From NCBI RefSeq assembly GCF_036227205.1, contig NZ_CP109442.1, positions 7,316,001-7,380,000 on the forward strand: a stretch of 64,000 nucleotides of DNA. The letters are read 5' to 3'. The position numbers and the translations under genes were made by a program. This DNA is from Amycolatopsis sp. NBC_01480 (GTDB lineage Bacteria > Actinomycetota > Actinomycetes > Mycobacteriales > Pseudonocardiaceae). This document shows positions 26,572 through 35,936 of the stretch, piece by piece (positions within the stretch are counted from its first letter, which is position 1; each line of letters starts with the position of its first letter). The notes beneath the pieces were generated by a model that was given only the letters and a program-made list of their open reading frames with translations, was not told the DNA's origin and ran no database searches.

Positions 26572-27411
26572 TCAGCCGCTCAAAGCCTGAGTCCCGAGCA
26601 CAGTGATCAACGCCAGCCGCTCAGCGTCCTCGGTGCCCGGTTCCGCCGTGTAGACCATGATCCGCAGGTCGTTGCCCACCACGGCCAGGACGTCGCAGTC
26701 GAGTTTCAGGGGGCCGACCTCCGGGTGGAGGATCGTCTTCAGGCCGGCTTCCTGCGAGGCCGACGCGCCGGAATCCCACAGCTCCGCGAACTGCGCACTG
26801 GTGGCCCGCAGCTCCGTGACCATCCGCCGTAGCTGCGGGTCGGCCGGGTAGCGTTCGGCGGTGGCGCGCAGGTCGGCGACCAGGCCGGTGCGGAACTGGG
26901 CCAGCGATTCCGGGGTGTGCTGGGCCCGCGAGCCCGGGCCGGCGAACTGCCGCCACACGGAGTTGCGCTCGAAACCCCGCCAGCCCGACGGGTCACCCAT
27001 CAGCGCGGCGTACGGCGGGTTGGCCAGCAGCAGCGTCCACGTCGCGTCGAAGACCGCGACCGGTGTGCCGGTCAGCCGGTCCAGCAGCCGGTGGACGCTC
27101 GGGTTGATGAACGTCGGCACCGTCTCCGGGCCCGGCGGGTTCAGCCCGGCCAGCCGGAACAGGTGGGCGCGCTCGATCGCGGACAGCCGCAGCGCACGGG
27201 CCAGCGCTTCGACCACCTGCGCCGAAGGACTGGTAGCCCGGCCCTGCTCCAGCCGGGTCACATAGTCGACGGAGATTCCGGCCAGCTGGGCCAATTCCTC
27301 CCGGCGCAGCCCGCTCGCCCGCCGGCGCCCGCCGACGGGCAGCCCGGCCGCCTCGGGCGTGACGCGGTCACGCCAGCGTCGCACCGCCTGCCCGAACTCC
27401 GCCGTCGCCAT
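26572..27411 (-). CDS. XRE-family regulator with MmyB-like ligand-binding domain
   Basis: 279 residues. The N-terminal helix-turn-helix (about 8-85) has GRRRASGLRREELAQLAGIS and the VDYVTRLEQGR recognition segment. The C-terminal domain (about 100-275) is the MmyB-like fold, with VFDATWTLLLANPPYAALMGD, WRQFAGPGSRA and the closing GPLKLDCDVLAV. Family members often control a neighbouring oxidoreductase, but none is adjacent. The next gene upstream on this strand, at 27545, encodes a DUF2087 protein. ATG 27411. Confidence 0.92.
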   Translation of the reverse strand: MATAEFGQAVRRWRDRVTPEAAGLPVGGRRRASGLRREELAQLAGISVDYVTRLEQGRATSPSAQVVEALARALRLSAIERAHLFRLAGLNPPGPETVPTFINPSVHRLLDRLTGTPVAVFDATWTLLLANPPYAALMGDPSGWRGFERNSVWRQFAGPGSRAQHTPESLAQFRTGLVADLRATAERYPADPQLRRMVTELRATSAQFAELWDSGASASQEAGLKTILHPEVGPLKLDCDVLAVVGNDLRIMVYTAEPGTEDAERLALITVLGTQALSG

Positions 27412-27544
27412 ACCGCCAGTGTGCCCGCCCGGCCGCGGCGCTGCCTGGTACCGGCAGTCCTAGGAAGACCGGACGAGCGGGGCCACACCGTCTACATCGG
27501 ACCGCGCGGCGTCGAGCGTGAGAAGCGGGCCGCTAGCCGGGCGA

Positions 27545-28021
27545 CTACCCGGCGCGCCAGTACGCGCTGCCGTCGTCGCTGCGCCGGAGTAGGCCTTCGT
27601 CCACGAGGTGACGGCGGAGCGTCGCGTGGTCGTCGTGGATCGCGGAGAGCCGGTCCCGGACGTTTCGCTCGGTGTAGCGCCGTCCGGGTGCGAATTCCTC
27701 GGCCAGGCGCTCGAAAACGGCTTGACGGAGCTGTCCCGGCCGCGGCATCGCGACGAGCCGGCCGCGGCTGAACAGACCCTCGACCGGGTCGGCCGACGGC
27801 TTGGCCAGCGCGTCCCGGAAAGCCTCCGGGACGGCGCGATAATGTTCCTGTGCAAGGGAAACGAGCCCGGCGGCCATCAGGCGACGCGCGAGTTTCGTGG
27901 TGCGCGCGTCGCCGGATGCCGGCAGCCCGTCGGGCGCCGCGCAGATGCGGCCGAACAGCCGCAGCCGCGCGGGATCGGCCAGCGCGGAGACCAATGCTTC
28001 CGGTGAGGGCATGGTCGGCAC
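27545..28021 (-). CDS. DUF2087 domain protein (winged-helix regulator-like)
   Basis: 158 residues. The N-terminal half looks like a degenerate ArsR-type winged helix (EALVSALADPARLRLFGRIC, then ARRLMAAGLVSLAQ). The C-terminal ~75 residues are a DUF2087 domain, recognisable by RQAVFERLAEEFAPGRRYTE and HDDHATLRRHLVDEGLLRR. The combination suggests a DNA-binding regulator whose ligand is unknown. ATG 28021. It stands between an LLM oxidoreductase gene, separated by a strong hairpin, and the XRE gene 134 bp downstream. Confidence 0.82.
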   Translation of the reverse strand: MPTMPSPEALVSALADPARLRLFGRICAAPDGLPASGDARTTKLARRLMAAGLVSLAQEHYRAVPEAFRDALAKPSADPVEGLFSRGRLVAMPRPGQLRQAVFERLAEEFAPGRRYTERNVRDRLSAIHDDHATLRRHLVDEGLLRRSDDGSAYWRAG

Positions 28022-28060
28022 GGTACCGGCGTCGCCGCGGCGGGCGCACCGGGTTTAGAA

Positions 28061-28108
28061 GCTCGTGAGTGTTCATGCCGGTTAGAACCGTCATGGCCAC
28101 TCACGAGC
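28061..28108 (-). terminator. 48-bp imperfect palindrome after the LLM oxidoreductase gene
   Basis: Outer arms GCTCGTGAGTG and CACTCACGAGC are perfect, and the inner 26 bases are themselves nearly self-complementary (CATG...GGTT and AACC...CATG). It begins three bases beyond the stop of the minus-strand LLM gene, as expected for its terminator. Confidence 0.75.
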
Positions 28109-28110
28109 CC

Positions 28111-29133
28111 TCAGCGCCAGCTTAGCTCCGGGGCCACGTGGGTGAGGATGCTCTCCAGCACGTGCGCGTTGTAGTCGACGCCGAGCTGGTTCGGCACGGT
28201 CAGCAGCAGCGTGTCCGCGGCCTGGATGGCCTCGTCCTCCTTGAGCTGCCGCACCAGTTCGTCCGGCTCGGCGGCGTACGAGCGGCCGAAGATCGCCCGG
28301 GTCGTCTCGTCGATCATGCCGATCTGGTCCCGGGAGTTGCGGTCGCGGCCGAAGTACGCGCGGTCCACGTCGTTGGTCAGCGCGAAGATGCTGCGGCTGA
28401 CCGAAACCCGCGGCTCACGCGTGTGACCCGCCTCGCGCCACGCCTCCCGGTAGGCCTCGATCTGCTTGCGCTGCTGGACATGCAGCGGCTCACCGCTCTC
28501 GTCGGTCTTGAGCGTGGAGCTCTGCAGGTTCATGCCCAGCTTCGCGGCCCAGACGCCGGTGCTGTTCGAGCTCGAGCCCCACCAGATGCGCTCGCGCAGC
28601 CCCTCGGAATGCGGCTCGACGCGCAGCAGCCCGGGCGGGTTGGCGAACATCGGCCGCGGGTTCGGCTGTGCGAAGCCCTCGCCCTCGATCACCTCGAGGA
28701 ACTCCTCGGTGTGCCGTCGGGCCATGTCCGCCTCGGTCTCGCCGTCGCGGGGCACAAAACCGAAGTAGCGCCAGCCGTCGATGACCTGCTCGGGGGAGCC
28801 ACGGCTGACGCCGAGCTGCAGCCGCCCGTCGGAGATGAGGTCGGCGGCGCCGGCGTCCTCGGCCATGTACAGCGGGTTCTCGTAGCGCATGTCGATCACG
28901 CCCGTGCCGATCTCGATCCTCGACGTGCGGGCGCCGATCGCCGAAAGCAGCGGGAACGGGCTCGCCGCCTGGCGCGCGTAGTGGTGCACGCGGAAGTACG
29001 CGCCGTCCGCGCCCAGCTCCTCGGCCGCCACCGCCAGGTCGATGGACTGGTGCAGGAAGTCGGCGGCGGACCGCGTCTCGGAGTGCGGGCTCGCCGACCA
29101 GTGGCCGAACGAGAGGAATCCAATCTTCTTCAC
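28111..29133 (-). CDS. LLM-class flavin-dependent oxidoreductase
   Basis: 340 residues from GTG 29133, which follows GAGGAG; a longer start at 29187 adds 18 residues without family similarity. Luciferase-like TIM-barrel monooxygenase: KKIGFLSFGHW at the first strand, AEELGADGAYFRVHHYARQA, the ISDGRLQLGVSRGS block, and RIWWGSSSNSTGVWAAKLG. It would use reduced FMN (or F420) to oxidise a small substrate, not identifiable here. Separate hairpin terminator; no operon partner. It differs from the LLM protein at 48171, which is of the F420-type subgroup. Confidence 0.9.
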   Translation of the reverse strand: MKKIGFLSFGHWSASPHSETRSAADFLHQSIDLAVAAEELGADGAYFRVHHYARQAASPFPLLSAIGARTSRIEIGTGVIDMRYENPLYMAEDAGAADLISDGRLQLGVSRGSPEQVIDGWRYFGFVPRDGETEADMARRHTEEFLEVIEGEGFAQPNPRPMFANPPGLLRVEPHSEGLRERIWWGSSSNSTGVWAAKLGMNLQSSTLKTDESGEPLHVQQRKQIEAYREAWREAGHTREPRVSVSRSIFALTNDVDRAYFGRDRNSRDQIGMIDETTRAIFGRSYAAEPDELVRQLKEDEAIQAADTLLLTVPNQLGVDYNAHVLESILTHVAPELSWR

Positions 29134-29261
29134 GCACTCCTCAGCGTCCGGCGAGCGCGTTTGATTCCCGGGATCCAGCGACAGCATAGATCAGACGTAT
29201 CACCACGAAAAGCAGGGACCGATTCAGAAGGAGCCAGAAATCAGGCGAGAACTTTCCGCCC

Positions 29262-31740
29262 TTGTGGGGCAATACATCCGATGAGTACGCTCCCGCCGGG
29301 AACGACTGGCGCTGGTGCCTCACGCCGGGCAGCACCGCTCGTGCCGGTCACGATCACGGCTTGGGCCCGCCACGGCGGCCCGGAACGGAGCTGGACGCGA
29401 ACGAGATCAACCGGCGTGCGGTGCTGGGGATCATGGCGGGGGCCGGGGCGGCGATGGCCCTGCCGGGGACCGCCTCCGCGGGAACCCGGCCAGCGGGGAC
29501 CTGGCCCGGCGGAGGCGGCTGGCTGGGGAGCGAGGGCGACCTGGGCGACCGCGGCTGGGCCGATTTCCTGGCCGGCGCCGACCTGCGCTGGCGGCGGCTG
29601 CCGAAGGCCTGGGACGAAGGGCCGTTCCTCGGCAACGGCTTCCTCGGCACCGGGGTCTACGCCGAGCCGGGTGCGAACGCGATCCGCTTCACCGTCCAGC
29701 ACACGCAGGTGCAGGACCACCGTCCGGAATTCGGCTCGCTGTTCGGCCTGGCCCGGCTGCCGATCGGGTACTTCACGCTGGAGCCCGCCGGCGCGATCAC
29801 CGGCGTCGACTGGCGGCTGGACCTGTGGAACGCCGAGCTGACCGGCACGATCGTCACCACCGCGGGCAGTCTGGCCCTGCGCGCCGCGGTGCCCAGCGAG
29901 CGGTCCGTGCTCGCGGTCGAGGTGCGCCCGACCGAGGGAGAGCGGAAGTTCCGCTGGGTCTTCCACCCGAGCGAGGCGGTCAGCCCGCGGACCGCGCCGC
30001 AGCTCCACAAGCCGCCGCCCGCCGGGTACGCCGCGAACCCGCCGGCGAGCCTCGAAACCAGCGGCCCGGACCAGCTCGCCGTGCAGCCGCTGCTGGTCGG
30101 CGGCGAGCACGTCACCGCCTGGCGCGAAGTCACAGCCGGGACGAGGCGGACGCTCTACACCGCCGTGGCCTGGTCGCACCCGCGCCGGACCGCGGCGCCC
30201 GAGGCCCTGCGCACGGTCCGCGCCGCCGCCCGCCCGCTGGACTGGCTCGTCGCCGACCACCGGAGCTGGTGGCACCGCTACTACCGGCAGAGCTTCGGCG
30301 TCCATTCCGGACACCCGGCTGCAATCGTTCTACTGGATCCAGCTGTACAAGGTCGCGTCCGCCACCCGCCAGCACGCCCCGGTGATGGCGACCACCGGGC
30401 CGTGGCTCGAGCCGACCCCGTGGCCCGCGGTCTGGTGGAACCTCAACGTGCAGCTGGAGTACTGGCTCATCCACGGCTCCAACCACCTCGAGCTGGACGC
30501 GGTCACGCCGACCCTGGGCCGGTACCGGCAGCGGCTGCGCGATCAGCTCGCCGAGGACCACCGGGCGGACTCGTACGGCATCCCGCGCACCACGGACATG
30601 ACCCTGCTCAACGGCACCAGTGACGGCAACAGCGGCTACGCCGTGGGGATCCCGGGCCAGGAGACGCCGACGCCCGAGGTCGGCAACCTCGCGTTCGCGC
30701 TGAACAACGTGTGGCTCAGCTACCGGCACACGATGGACGAGGCGATCCTGCGCGACGTGCTGTTCCCCTTGCTGCGCGGGGCGATCAACTACTACCTGCA
30801 GTTCCTCGCCCCCGGCCCGGACGGCCGGCTGCACCTGCCGAAGACCTTCTCGCCCGAGTACGGCGAGCTGGCCCCGGACTGCAACTACGACCTCGCGCTG
30901 ATCCGGTGGGGCTGCACGACCCTGCTGGACTCCGCCCGGCTGCTGCGGATCGACGACCCGCTCGCGCCGAAGTGGCGCACCGTGCTGGCCTCGCTCGCCC
31001 CGTACCCCGTGGACGAGAACGGTTACATGATCGGCGCGGGAGTGCCGTTCGCGAAGTCGCACCGGCATTACTCGCACCTGTTGCAGGTCTACCCGCTCTA
31101 CCAGGTGAACTGGGAGCAGCCGGAGCACCGAGCGCTGATCGAGAAGTCGCTGGCGCACTGGATCGGGTTCGAGGGCGCGCTGGAGGGCTACAGCTTCACG
31201 GGCGCCGCTTCGATCTCCGCGCAGATGCTGCGTGGCAACGACTCCGCGGACTACCTGGGCCAGCTGCTGGCTCGCTTCGTCCGGCCGAACACGATGTACA
31301 AGGAGTCCGGCCCGGTCATCGAAACGCCGTTGTCCGCGGCGCAGTCGATGCACGACATGCTCTGCCAGAGCTGGGGCGGGGTGGTGCGGCTCTTCCCGGC
31401 GGTGCCGTCTTCGTGGCCGGACATCGCGATGCGGGATTTCCGGGCCCAGGGCGCGTTCCTGATCAGCGCCTCACGCCAGGACGGCCGCACCCGCTGGCTC
31501 CGGGTACGCAGCGAAGCCGGCGCGCCCTGCGTGCTGCGGCCGGGAATCGAGGGCGAGCTGACCGTCCGCGATGCGCGGGGCCGGGAGCGGGACTGGCGCC
31601 GGCAGGCGAACGGGGACATCGAGGTGCGGCTGGGACGGGGCGAGGAGGCGTTCGTGTACCGGAAAGGGGACCGGCCGGACTTCGAACTCGGCCCGGTCGA
31701 CTCGGCGGGTCCTGCCGAGCCGTGGGGCTTGCCGGTGTAA
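29262..31740 (+). pseudogene. GH95-family glycoside hydrolase, broken by a frameshift near 30300
   Basis: Two frames together make one GH95-like (alpha-L-fucosidase/alpha-galactosidase) protein of ~800 residues. The first frame has a Tat-like signal (RRAVLGIMAGAGAAMALPG) and the N-terminal beta domain up to SWWHRYYRQSF. At 30297-30300 the frame changes by one base, and the second frame continues SIPDTRLQSFYWIQLYKVAS and runs to 31740. The catalytic barrel is intact there: WNLNVQLEYW with the two Asn, SPEYGELAPD, and SHRHYSHLLQVYP. The start is unresolved: TTG 29262 is the longest in-frame choice. It is either a recent pseudogene or a sequence error. Confidence 0.75.
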
Positions 31741-32079
31741 GGGGGTGCCGTTCGCTCGTCACTGTGGGTGGACATGGGGGCAGGTAAAGCGGTCAGAAAG
31801 GGTGAAGATCGGGCCGGTTCTTCGCCATGCCGCGCCGGCACCGTGTCCACTGGTACCTGACGGCGCGCCCGCGCCGGGCCGGGAGGGGAAATCGGATGCG
31901 GACGAGCGGCCGAGCCCACCGGACCGGGCCCGGTAAACGGCAGTAATGTGGACGGGCGGCGAGGCCGGCGGCGGCACGGGTATTACGGGCAGCAATGCTT
32001 GACCGTGCCGCTCCGGCATGGGTTTGAATGGGCCTGGGCGGCACGCCGGGGCCGCGGTACGAAGTCCTGGAGGGGAGCC
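31741..32079. other. Gene-free leader region before the MerR/ESX operon
   Basis: About 340 bases with no supportable gene. GC-rich and mostly featureless up to about 31990, then the MerR-type promoter at 31999-32029. The remaining 50 bases are the leader of the merR gene, ending in the ribosome site GGAGGGGAG. Confidence 0.6.
31999..32029 (+). promoter_or_regulatory. MerR-type promoter of the ESX substrate operon
   Basis: A -35 box TTGACC at 31999-32004 and a -10-like TTGAAT at 32024-32029 are separated by 19 bp, the over-long spacing typical of MerR-activated promoters. A perfect dyad TGCCG-CTC-CGGCA (32006-32018) lies between them, where MerR dimers bind. The merR gene starts 51 bp further on, so autoregulation is likely. 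Confidence 0.65.
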
Positions 32080-32829
32080 ATGGCGTGGAGCACTCGCGAG
32101 GTCGCGGACCTCGCCGGTGCCAGCGTGCGCGCGGTGCGGCATTACCACGAGATCGGCTTGCTCAAGGAGCCGGAGCGCGGCGCCAACGGCTACAAGCACT
32201 ACGGCACGTCCCACCTGCTCCGCGTGCTGCGGATCAAGCGGCTGACCACGCTCGGGTTCTCCCTGCCCCAGATCGCCGCCATGGGCGAGGCCGACGAGCA
32301 CTTCGAAGAGGCGCTGCGCTCGCTCGACGAGGAGCTGGCCGCCACCGTCGAGCGGCTGCGGCGCACCCGCGTCGAGCTGGAGCTGATCCTGAGCCAGGGC
32401 GCGCCGACCGAGCTGACCACCGCGCGTGACCTGGCGTCGGCGGCGGCCTGGGCGGACCTGTCCGACGCCGGCCGCGCCTTCTTCGTGGTCCTGAGCCGGG
32501 TGCTGGGTCCCAACGGCCTGCGGGCCTACGAGAAGATCCTCAGCCGGTGGCACGACGACCCGGCGATGGCGGAGCTCGACCGCCTGCCCGCCGACGCCGA
32601 CGAGGACACCCGGCGCCGGCTCGCCGAGCGGCTGGCACCGGCCATCGGCGCGCTGGCCGCCGGCTGCCCGGAGCTGAAGGACGCGACGGCGGACGCGCCC
32701 CGCGGCCCGCAGTTCGCCGCCGACATGATGGACGCGGCGATCAAGGATCTTTTCAACCCGGCCCAGATCGATGTCATGGCCCGGGCGGGCGATCTCCTCG
32801 GCACGCGGGGAGGGCCCGGGCAGTCATGA
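32080..32829 (+). CDS. MerR-family regulator heading an ESX substrate operon
   Basis: 249 residues from ATG 32080, preceded by GGAGGGGAG. The N-terminal winged helix (about 1-72) is a standard MerR domain: WSTREVADLAGASVRAVRHY, HEIGLLKEPERGANGYKHYG and LRVLRIKRLTTLGFSLPQI. A coiled-coil dimer helix follows (about 75-115), then a ~130-residue helical effector domain with no Cys cluster, so it is not a metal sensor of the classical type; the ligand is unknown. Its stop overlaps the next gene as ATGA (32826-32829), placing it in one transcript with the three secreted-type proteins behind it. Confidence 0.93.
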   Translation: MAWSTREVADLAGASVRAVRHYHEIGLLKEPERGANGYKHYGTSHLLRVLRIKRLTTLGFSLPQIAAMGEADEHFEEALRSLDEELAATVERLRRTRVELELILSQGAPTELTTARDLASAAAWADLSDAGRAFFVVLSRVLGPNGLRAYEKILSRWHDDPAMAELDRLPADADEDTRRRLAERLAPAIGALAAGCPELKDATADAPRGPQFAADMMDAAIKDLFNPAQIDVMARAGDLLGTRGGPGQS

Positions 32830-33305
32830 GTGACGAGAAGGAAGAGAAAGCGATGGCGGACGAGACACCCCGGCTGATGGAAGCGCAGAAGACGACCGCG
32901 CCGGTCCAGGGGGAGCGGGTCGAGGCGTTTCAGCCGATGCTGTCCGGCAAGAAGATGATGGACATGGCCCGCACCGGCAGCTTCGCGGTCGACGACACGA
33001 CCGGCGAGAAGATGATCAAGGCGCTCGAGGCCGTCGTGGACACGCTGCAGCAGCGCTGGAGCGCGCTGCAGAAGGTGGGCGAGACGCCCGCGATGTCGTC
33101 CACCGCCACCGGCCAGTGGGTGGCCCAGCACATGAGCGCCACGGCGAACGACGCGCAGGGCCTGCTCACGCAGCTGCAGGCGGCCCGGGACGAGTTCCCG
33201 ACCTACATCGAGGCGATCAAGCTGGCCAAGAAGAACTACGCCGATCGCGAGTCCGGCACGAAGAGCACGCTCACCCACCTCCCCACCGCCGGCGACGAGA
33301 GCTGA
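32826..33305 (+). CDS. Small helical protein of the ESX-like operon
   Basis: 159 residues from ATG 32826, coupled to merR. ATG 32853 ([12 protein letters not shown]) has the better AAGGAAGAG ribosome site and may be the real start. It is almost entirely helical and charged, with no signal peptide or membrane helix. A W-containing helix pair ([19 protein letters not shown], then [20 protein letters not shown]) recalls the WXG100/PE-type helical hairpins of ESX substrates and their partners. It lies 11 bp before the large WXG/repeat protein and probably pairs with it; that pairing is inferred. No established family name can be given. Confidence 0.75.
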   Translation: MSDEKEEKAMADETPRLMEAQKTTAPVQGERVEAFQPMLSGKKMMDMARTGSFAVDDTTGEKMIKALEAVVDTLQQRWSALQKVGETPAMSSTATGQWVAQHMSATANDAQGLLTQLQAARDEFPTYIEAIKLAKKNYADRESGTKSTLTHLPTAGDES

Positions 33306-33316
33306 GGGAACGTCCC

Positions 33317-35425
33317 GTGTCATCTGCCACCGACAAAGACGACAAGACGGCGTCGGTCTCCGACCCGAAGTCGCCGGACTACGACCCGCACAGCCCGTAC
33401 TACGAGCAGACGATGGACTCGTCCTCGAAGTACTACGTGGGCCCGATCACCGACAACACGAGCTCCGGCGACGACCTGCGCAACGTCTCGACGCTCCAGG
33501 TCGACCTGATGGGCACCTGGCTCGGCCCCGCGCTGTCCCCGGAGGTCAAGAACCAGCTGATCCAGGACATCTACGAGAAGAACCTGGAGGACAGCAAGAA
33601 GGGGCTGGCCGACGGGCTGAAGATGCGTGACCCGGGCACCCCGCCGACCACCGACTGGGGCAACGCCACGCACGAGCAGATGCAGCAGGCGATCACGACC
33701 AGCGCGGACCCGGCCACCGTCGCCGAGTCCTCGGAGGAGTGGGTCAGCGTCGGCAACGACCTGACCGGGCACCAGAAGAGCCTCGGCGACGCGATCAGCG
33801 CCAGTACCTCCGACTGGCAGGGCGGCGGCGGCGACGCGGCGCGCGAGCACCTCGCGAACGTCGGCAAGTGGCTCGGCGAGACCGCGCAGGGCTCGGTCCT
33901 GTCCGGGCGGCAGCAGGAGATCCACTCGCAGGCGCTCAACCAGACGCAGATCGCGATGAAGGCCAACCCGCCGGTCGAGTTCAACGTGGCGCAGTCCATG
34001 GCGCAGCTGCAGCAGGTCAAGGACCCGGTGGCGTACGGCGCCACGGCGGGCCTGATCGTCAACAAGTACCGCGAGCAGCAGGCCGCGCGCGAGCAGGCCG
34101 CGCAGACCATGACGCAGTACGACAAGACCATCGCCGGCGCTGTCAGCACGCCGCACTTCCCGGCGCCGCCGAAGCTGGCCAGCGGCAGCGCGAGCCCCGC
34201 GTCGGTCTCGCCGAGGCTGCAGGGCAGCCCGCGCCTCGGCCCGGACGGCAAACCGGTGGGCCCGAACGGCGGACCGCTCGGTCCGGACGGCAAGCCGATC
34301 CTCGGCCCGAACGGGATTCCGGTGGGCCCGAACGGCCAGCCGATGGGCCCGGACGGCAAGCCGCTGCTGGGCCCGAACGGCCAGCCCCTCGGTCCGAACG
34401 GTCAGCCGCTGGGACCCAATGGCCAGCCTCTTGGCCCGAATGGCCAGCCGCTGGGTCCGAACGGTCAGCCTCTCGGTCCGAACGGTCTCCCGCTGGGTCC
34501 GAACGGTCAGCCTCTCGGCCCGAACGGCCAGCCGCTGGGACCGAACGGACTCCCGCTGGGCCCGAATGGCCAGCCCCTCGGCCCCGACGGCAAGCCGCTG
34601 GGACCGGGTGGCGTGCCGCAGCTGAACCTGCCGAACCCGGGCGACAGCACGCACGCTCAGGGGTACAACCCGCCGAAGATCCCCGACCTCAACCTCCCGC
34701 CGGGCGGCGGGCCGGGGCCGGGCTCGCCGGGCGGCAGCATCCCGGGCGGCGGCAACCCGCCGTCGTTCAACCCCCCGTCGCTGAACATGCCGCCGCTCAA
34801 CCTCCCCAAGGACGACAAGGGCAAAGAGGGCACGCAGATCCAGGGGTACAACCCGCCGTCGATCCCGGACGTCAACCTGCCCCCGGGCGGCGGGCCGAAC
34901 GGGATCAACCCCGGCGGCATCCCGAAGATCCCGGATGTCAACCTCCCGCCGGGCGGCGGCCCCAGCTTCACCCCGCCCAGCATCCCGGGCGGCATCTCGC
35001 TCGGCGGCCCGGGCGGCGGCTCGGGCAGTGGCGGCGGCAAGATCCCGTCGATCGGCCTCGGCGGCGGCGTCAACGGTGAAAGCATCAGCAGCCGTCTCGG
35101 CGGCGGCGGTGCCGGTGGCATCGGCGGGCTCGGCGGCGGCAAGGGCGGCTCGCTCGGCGGGCCGGGCAGCGCGACCGGAGCCGGCAGCCTGACCCCGGAG
35201 GAGCTGGCCGCGCGCGGCGGCGCCGCCGGGGCCGGCGGCAAAGGCGCGGCTGGATCGCCCGGGATGGGCGGCATGGGCGCCGGCGGCAAGGGCGGCAAGG
35301 GCCCGGAGGACAAGGAGCACAAGATCGCTGACTTCGTGGAGTCGGACGATCCGTTGTTCTTCTCCCCGGACGAGGTGGTGGCGCCGCCGGTGATCGGCGA
35401 CTGGAAGAACACGGACTGGAAGTGA
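33317..35425 (+). CDS. WXG/PPE-like protein with heptad-repeat tail (type VII substrate-like)
   Basis: 702 residues from GTG 33317, which follows GAGGGA; longer reading enters the previous gene. The N-terminal ~290 residues are helical and contain the WXG-type turn [15 protein letters not shown] (W about residue 170), as in ESX/PPE substrates. Then 19 tandem heptads of the form LGPNGQP or LGPDGKP (nt about 34237-34611), a Pro/Gly region with three copies of [12 protein letters not shown], a Gly-rich stretch, and an acidic end ([23 protein letters not shown]). No signal peptide. It is probably exported by an ESX system encoded elsewhere; the tail may span or bind the cell wall. Confidence 0.85.
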   Translation: MSSATDKDDKTASVSDPKSPDYDPHSPYYEQTMDSSSKYYVGPITDNTSSGDDLRNVSTLQVDLMGTWLGPALSPEVKNQLIQDIYEKNLEDSKKGLADGLKMRDPGTPPTTDWGNATHEQMQQAITTSADPATVAESSEEWVSVGNDLTGHQKSLGDAISASTSDWQGGGGDAAREHLANVGKWLGETAQGSVLSGRQQEIHSQALNQTQIAMKANPPVEFNVAQSMAQLQQVKDPVAYGATAGLIVNKYREQQAAREQAAQTMTQYDKTIAGAVSTPHFPAPPKLASGSASPASVSPRLQGSPRLGPDGKPVGPNGGPLGPDGKPILGPNGIPVGPNGQPMGPDGKPLLGPNGQPLGPNGQPLGPNGQPLGPNGQPLGPNGQPLGPNGLPLGPNGQPLGPNGQPLGPNGLPLGPNGQPLGPDGKPLGPGGVPQLNLPNPGDSTHAQGYNPPKIPDLNLPPGGGPGPGSPGGSIPGGGNPPSFNPPSLNMPPLNLPKDDKGKEGTQIQGYNPPSIPDVNLPPGGGPNGINPGGIPKIPDVNLPPGGGPSFTPPSIPGGISLGGPGGGSGSGGGKIPSIGLGGGVNGESISSRLGGGGAGGIGGLGGGKGGSLGGPGSATGAGSLTPEELAARGGAAGAGGKGAAGSPGMGGMGAGGKGGKGPEDKEHKIADFVESDDPLFFSPDEVVAPPVIGDWKNTDWK
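34237..34611 (+). repeat. 21-bp coding tandem repeat (LGPNGQP heptads)
   Basis: Nineteen in-frame units of ~21 bp, with mainly silent differences between copies plus Q/L/K and N/D swaps. Units 7-12 encode the identical heptad LGPNGQP. The array encodes the central rod of the ESX-like protein and is a likely site of length variation. Confidence 0.9.
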
Positions 35426-35432
35426 GCGGTTG

Positions 35433-35792
35433 ATGACGAGCGCTTTTCAGGTAGAGCCGGACGATCTGGTCGCGCACGCCAGCCATCTGGACGGGCTCGT
35501 CGACCGTCTGCACACGGCAGTGCAGGCGGCGGACACCGCCTTGTCGACGGATGCGTACGGATTGCTGTGCGCGTTCCTGCCGCTGATCGTCAACCCGACC
35601 GGTGAGAAGGCGAAAGAGGCGGTGAGTTCGGCGGGCGACGGTGTGAAGACGACGGCGGACAATGTCCGCACTGCTGCCAAGACTTACCGTGAGGGTGACG
35701 AGGCGGAGGCGGAGCCGTTCAAGAAGCAGGCCGGTGCGGAGGTCGACGCGAAGCAGCTGCGGGTCGGCACCGTCGAACGGAACAACGCCTGA
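35433..35792 (+). CDS. EspC-like type VII secretion target protein
   Basis: 119 residues from ATG 35433 (the TTG three bases earlier is less likely). The N-terminus FQVEPDDLVAHASHLDGLVD matches the ESX-1 EspC/T7SS target family, in which this helix begins a WXG100-like hairpin. The turn is around DAYGLLCAFLPLIV and a second helix follows (AVSSAGDGVKTTADNVRTAA, then KTYREGDEAEAE). No signal peptide. It starts seven bases after the large repeat protein gene and ends the operon at a strong hairpin, so it is the small exported partner of the cassette. Confidence 0.88.
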   Translation: MTSAFQVEPDDLVAHASHLDGLVDRLHTAVQAADTALSTDAYGLLCAFLPLIVNPTGEKAKEAVSSAGDGVKTTADNVRTAAKTYREGDEAEAEPFKKQAGAEVDAKQLRVGTVERNNA

Positions 35793-35811
35793 GCTGATAG
35801 ACGCTTTAGTG

Positions 35812-35842
35812 GTGGCGCCGGGGTTTCCGACCCCGGCGCCAC
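35812..35842 (+). terminator. Terminator of the ESX substrate operon
   Basis: Perfect hairpin: arms GTGGCGCCGGGG and CCCCGGCGCCAC, loop TTTCCGA, 20 bp after the stop of the EspC-like gene. The following bases include TGGCGTTT but no long U-run. Confidence 0.88.
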
Positions 35843-35876
35843 TGGCGTTTCCGGCCTCGCCCGGCCTGTCGTGAGC

Positions 35877-35894
35877 ATCGCTAGATATAGTGAT
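35877..35894 (+). promoter_or_regulatory. AT-rich imperfect palindrome before a tetR gene
   Basis: ATCGCTAGATATAGTGAT matches its own complement at 14 of 18 positions. It sits in an unusually AT-rich patch 43-60 bp upstream of the TetR start, so promoter plus autoregulatory operator is a reasonable reading. Confidence 0.4.
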
Positions 35895-35936
35895 AGGCTC
35901 TAACTAGGCGGTGTCGCCGGGCGAAGGGTGGACTTG

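Noticed and set aside
34237..34611. Collagen-like triple helix in the ESX-operon protein
   Set aside because: The period is seven, and glycine is not at every third residue.
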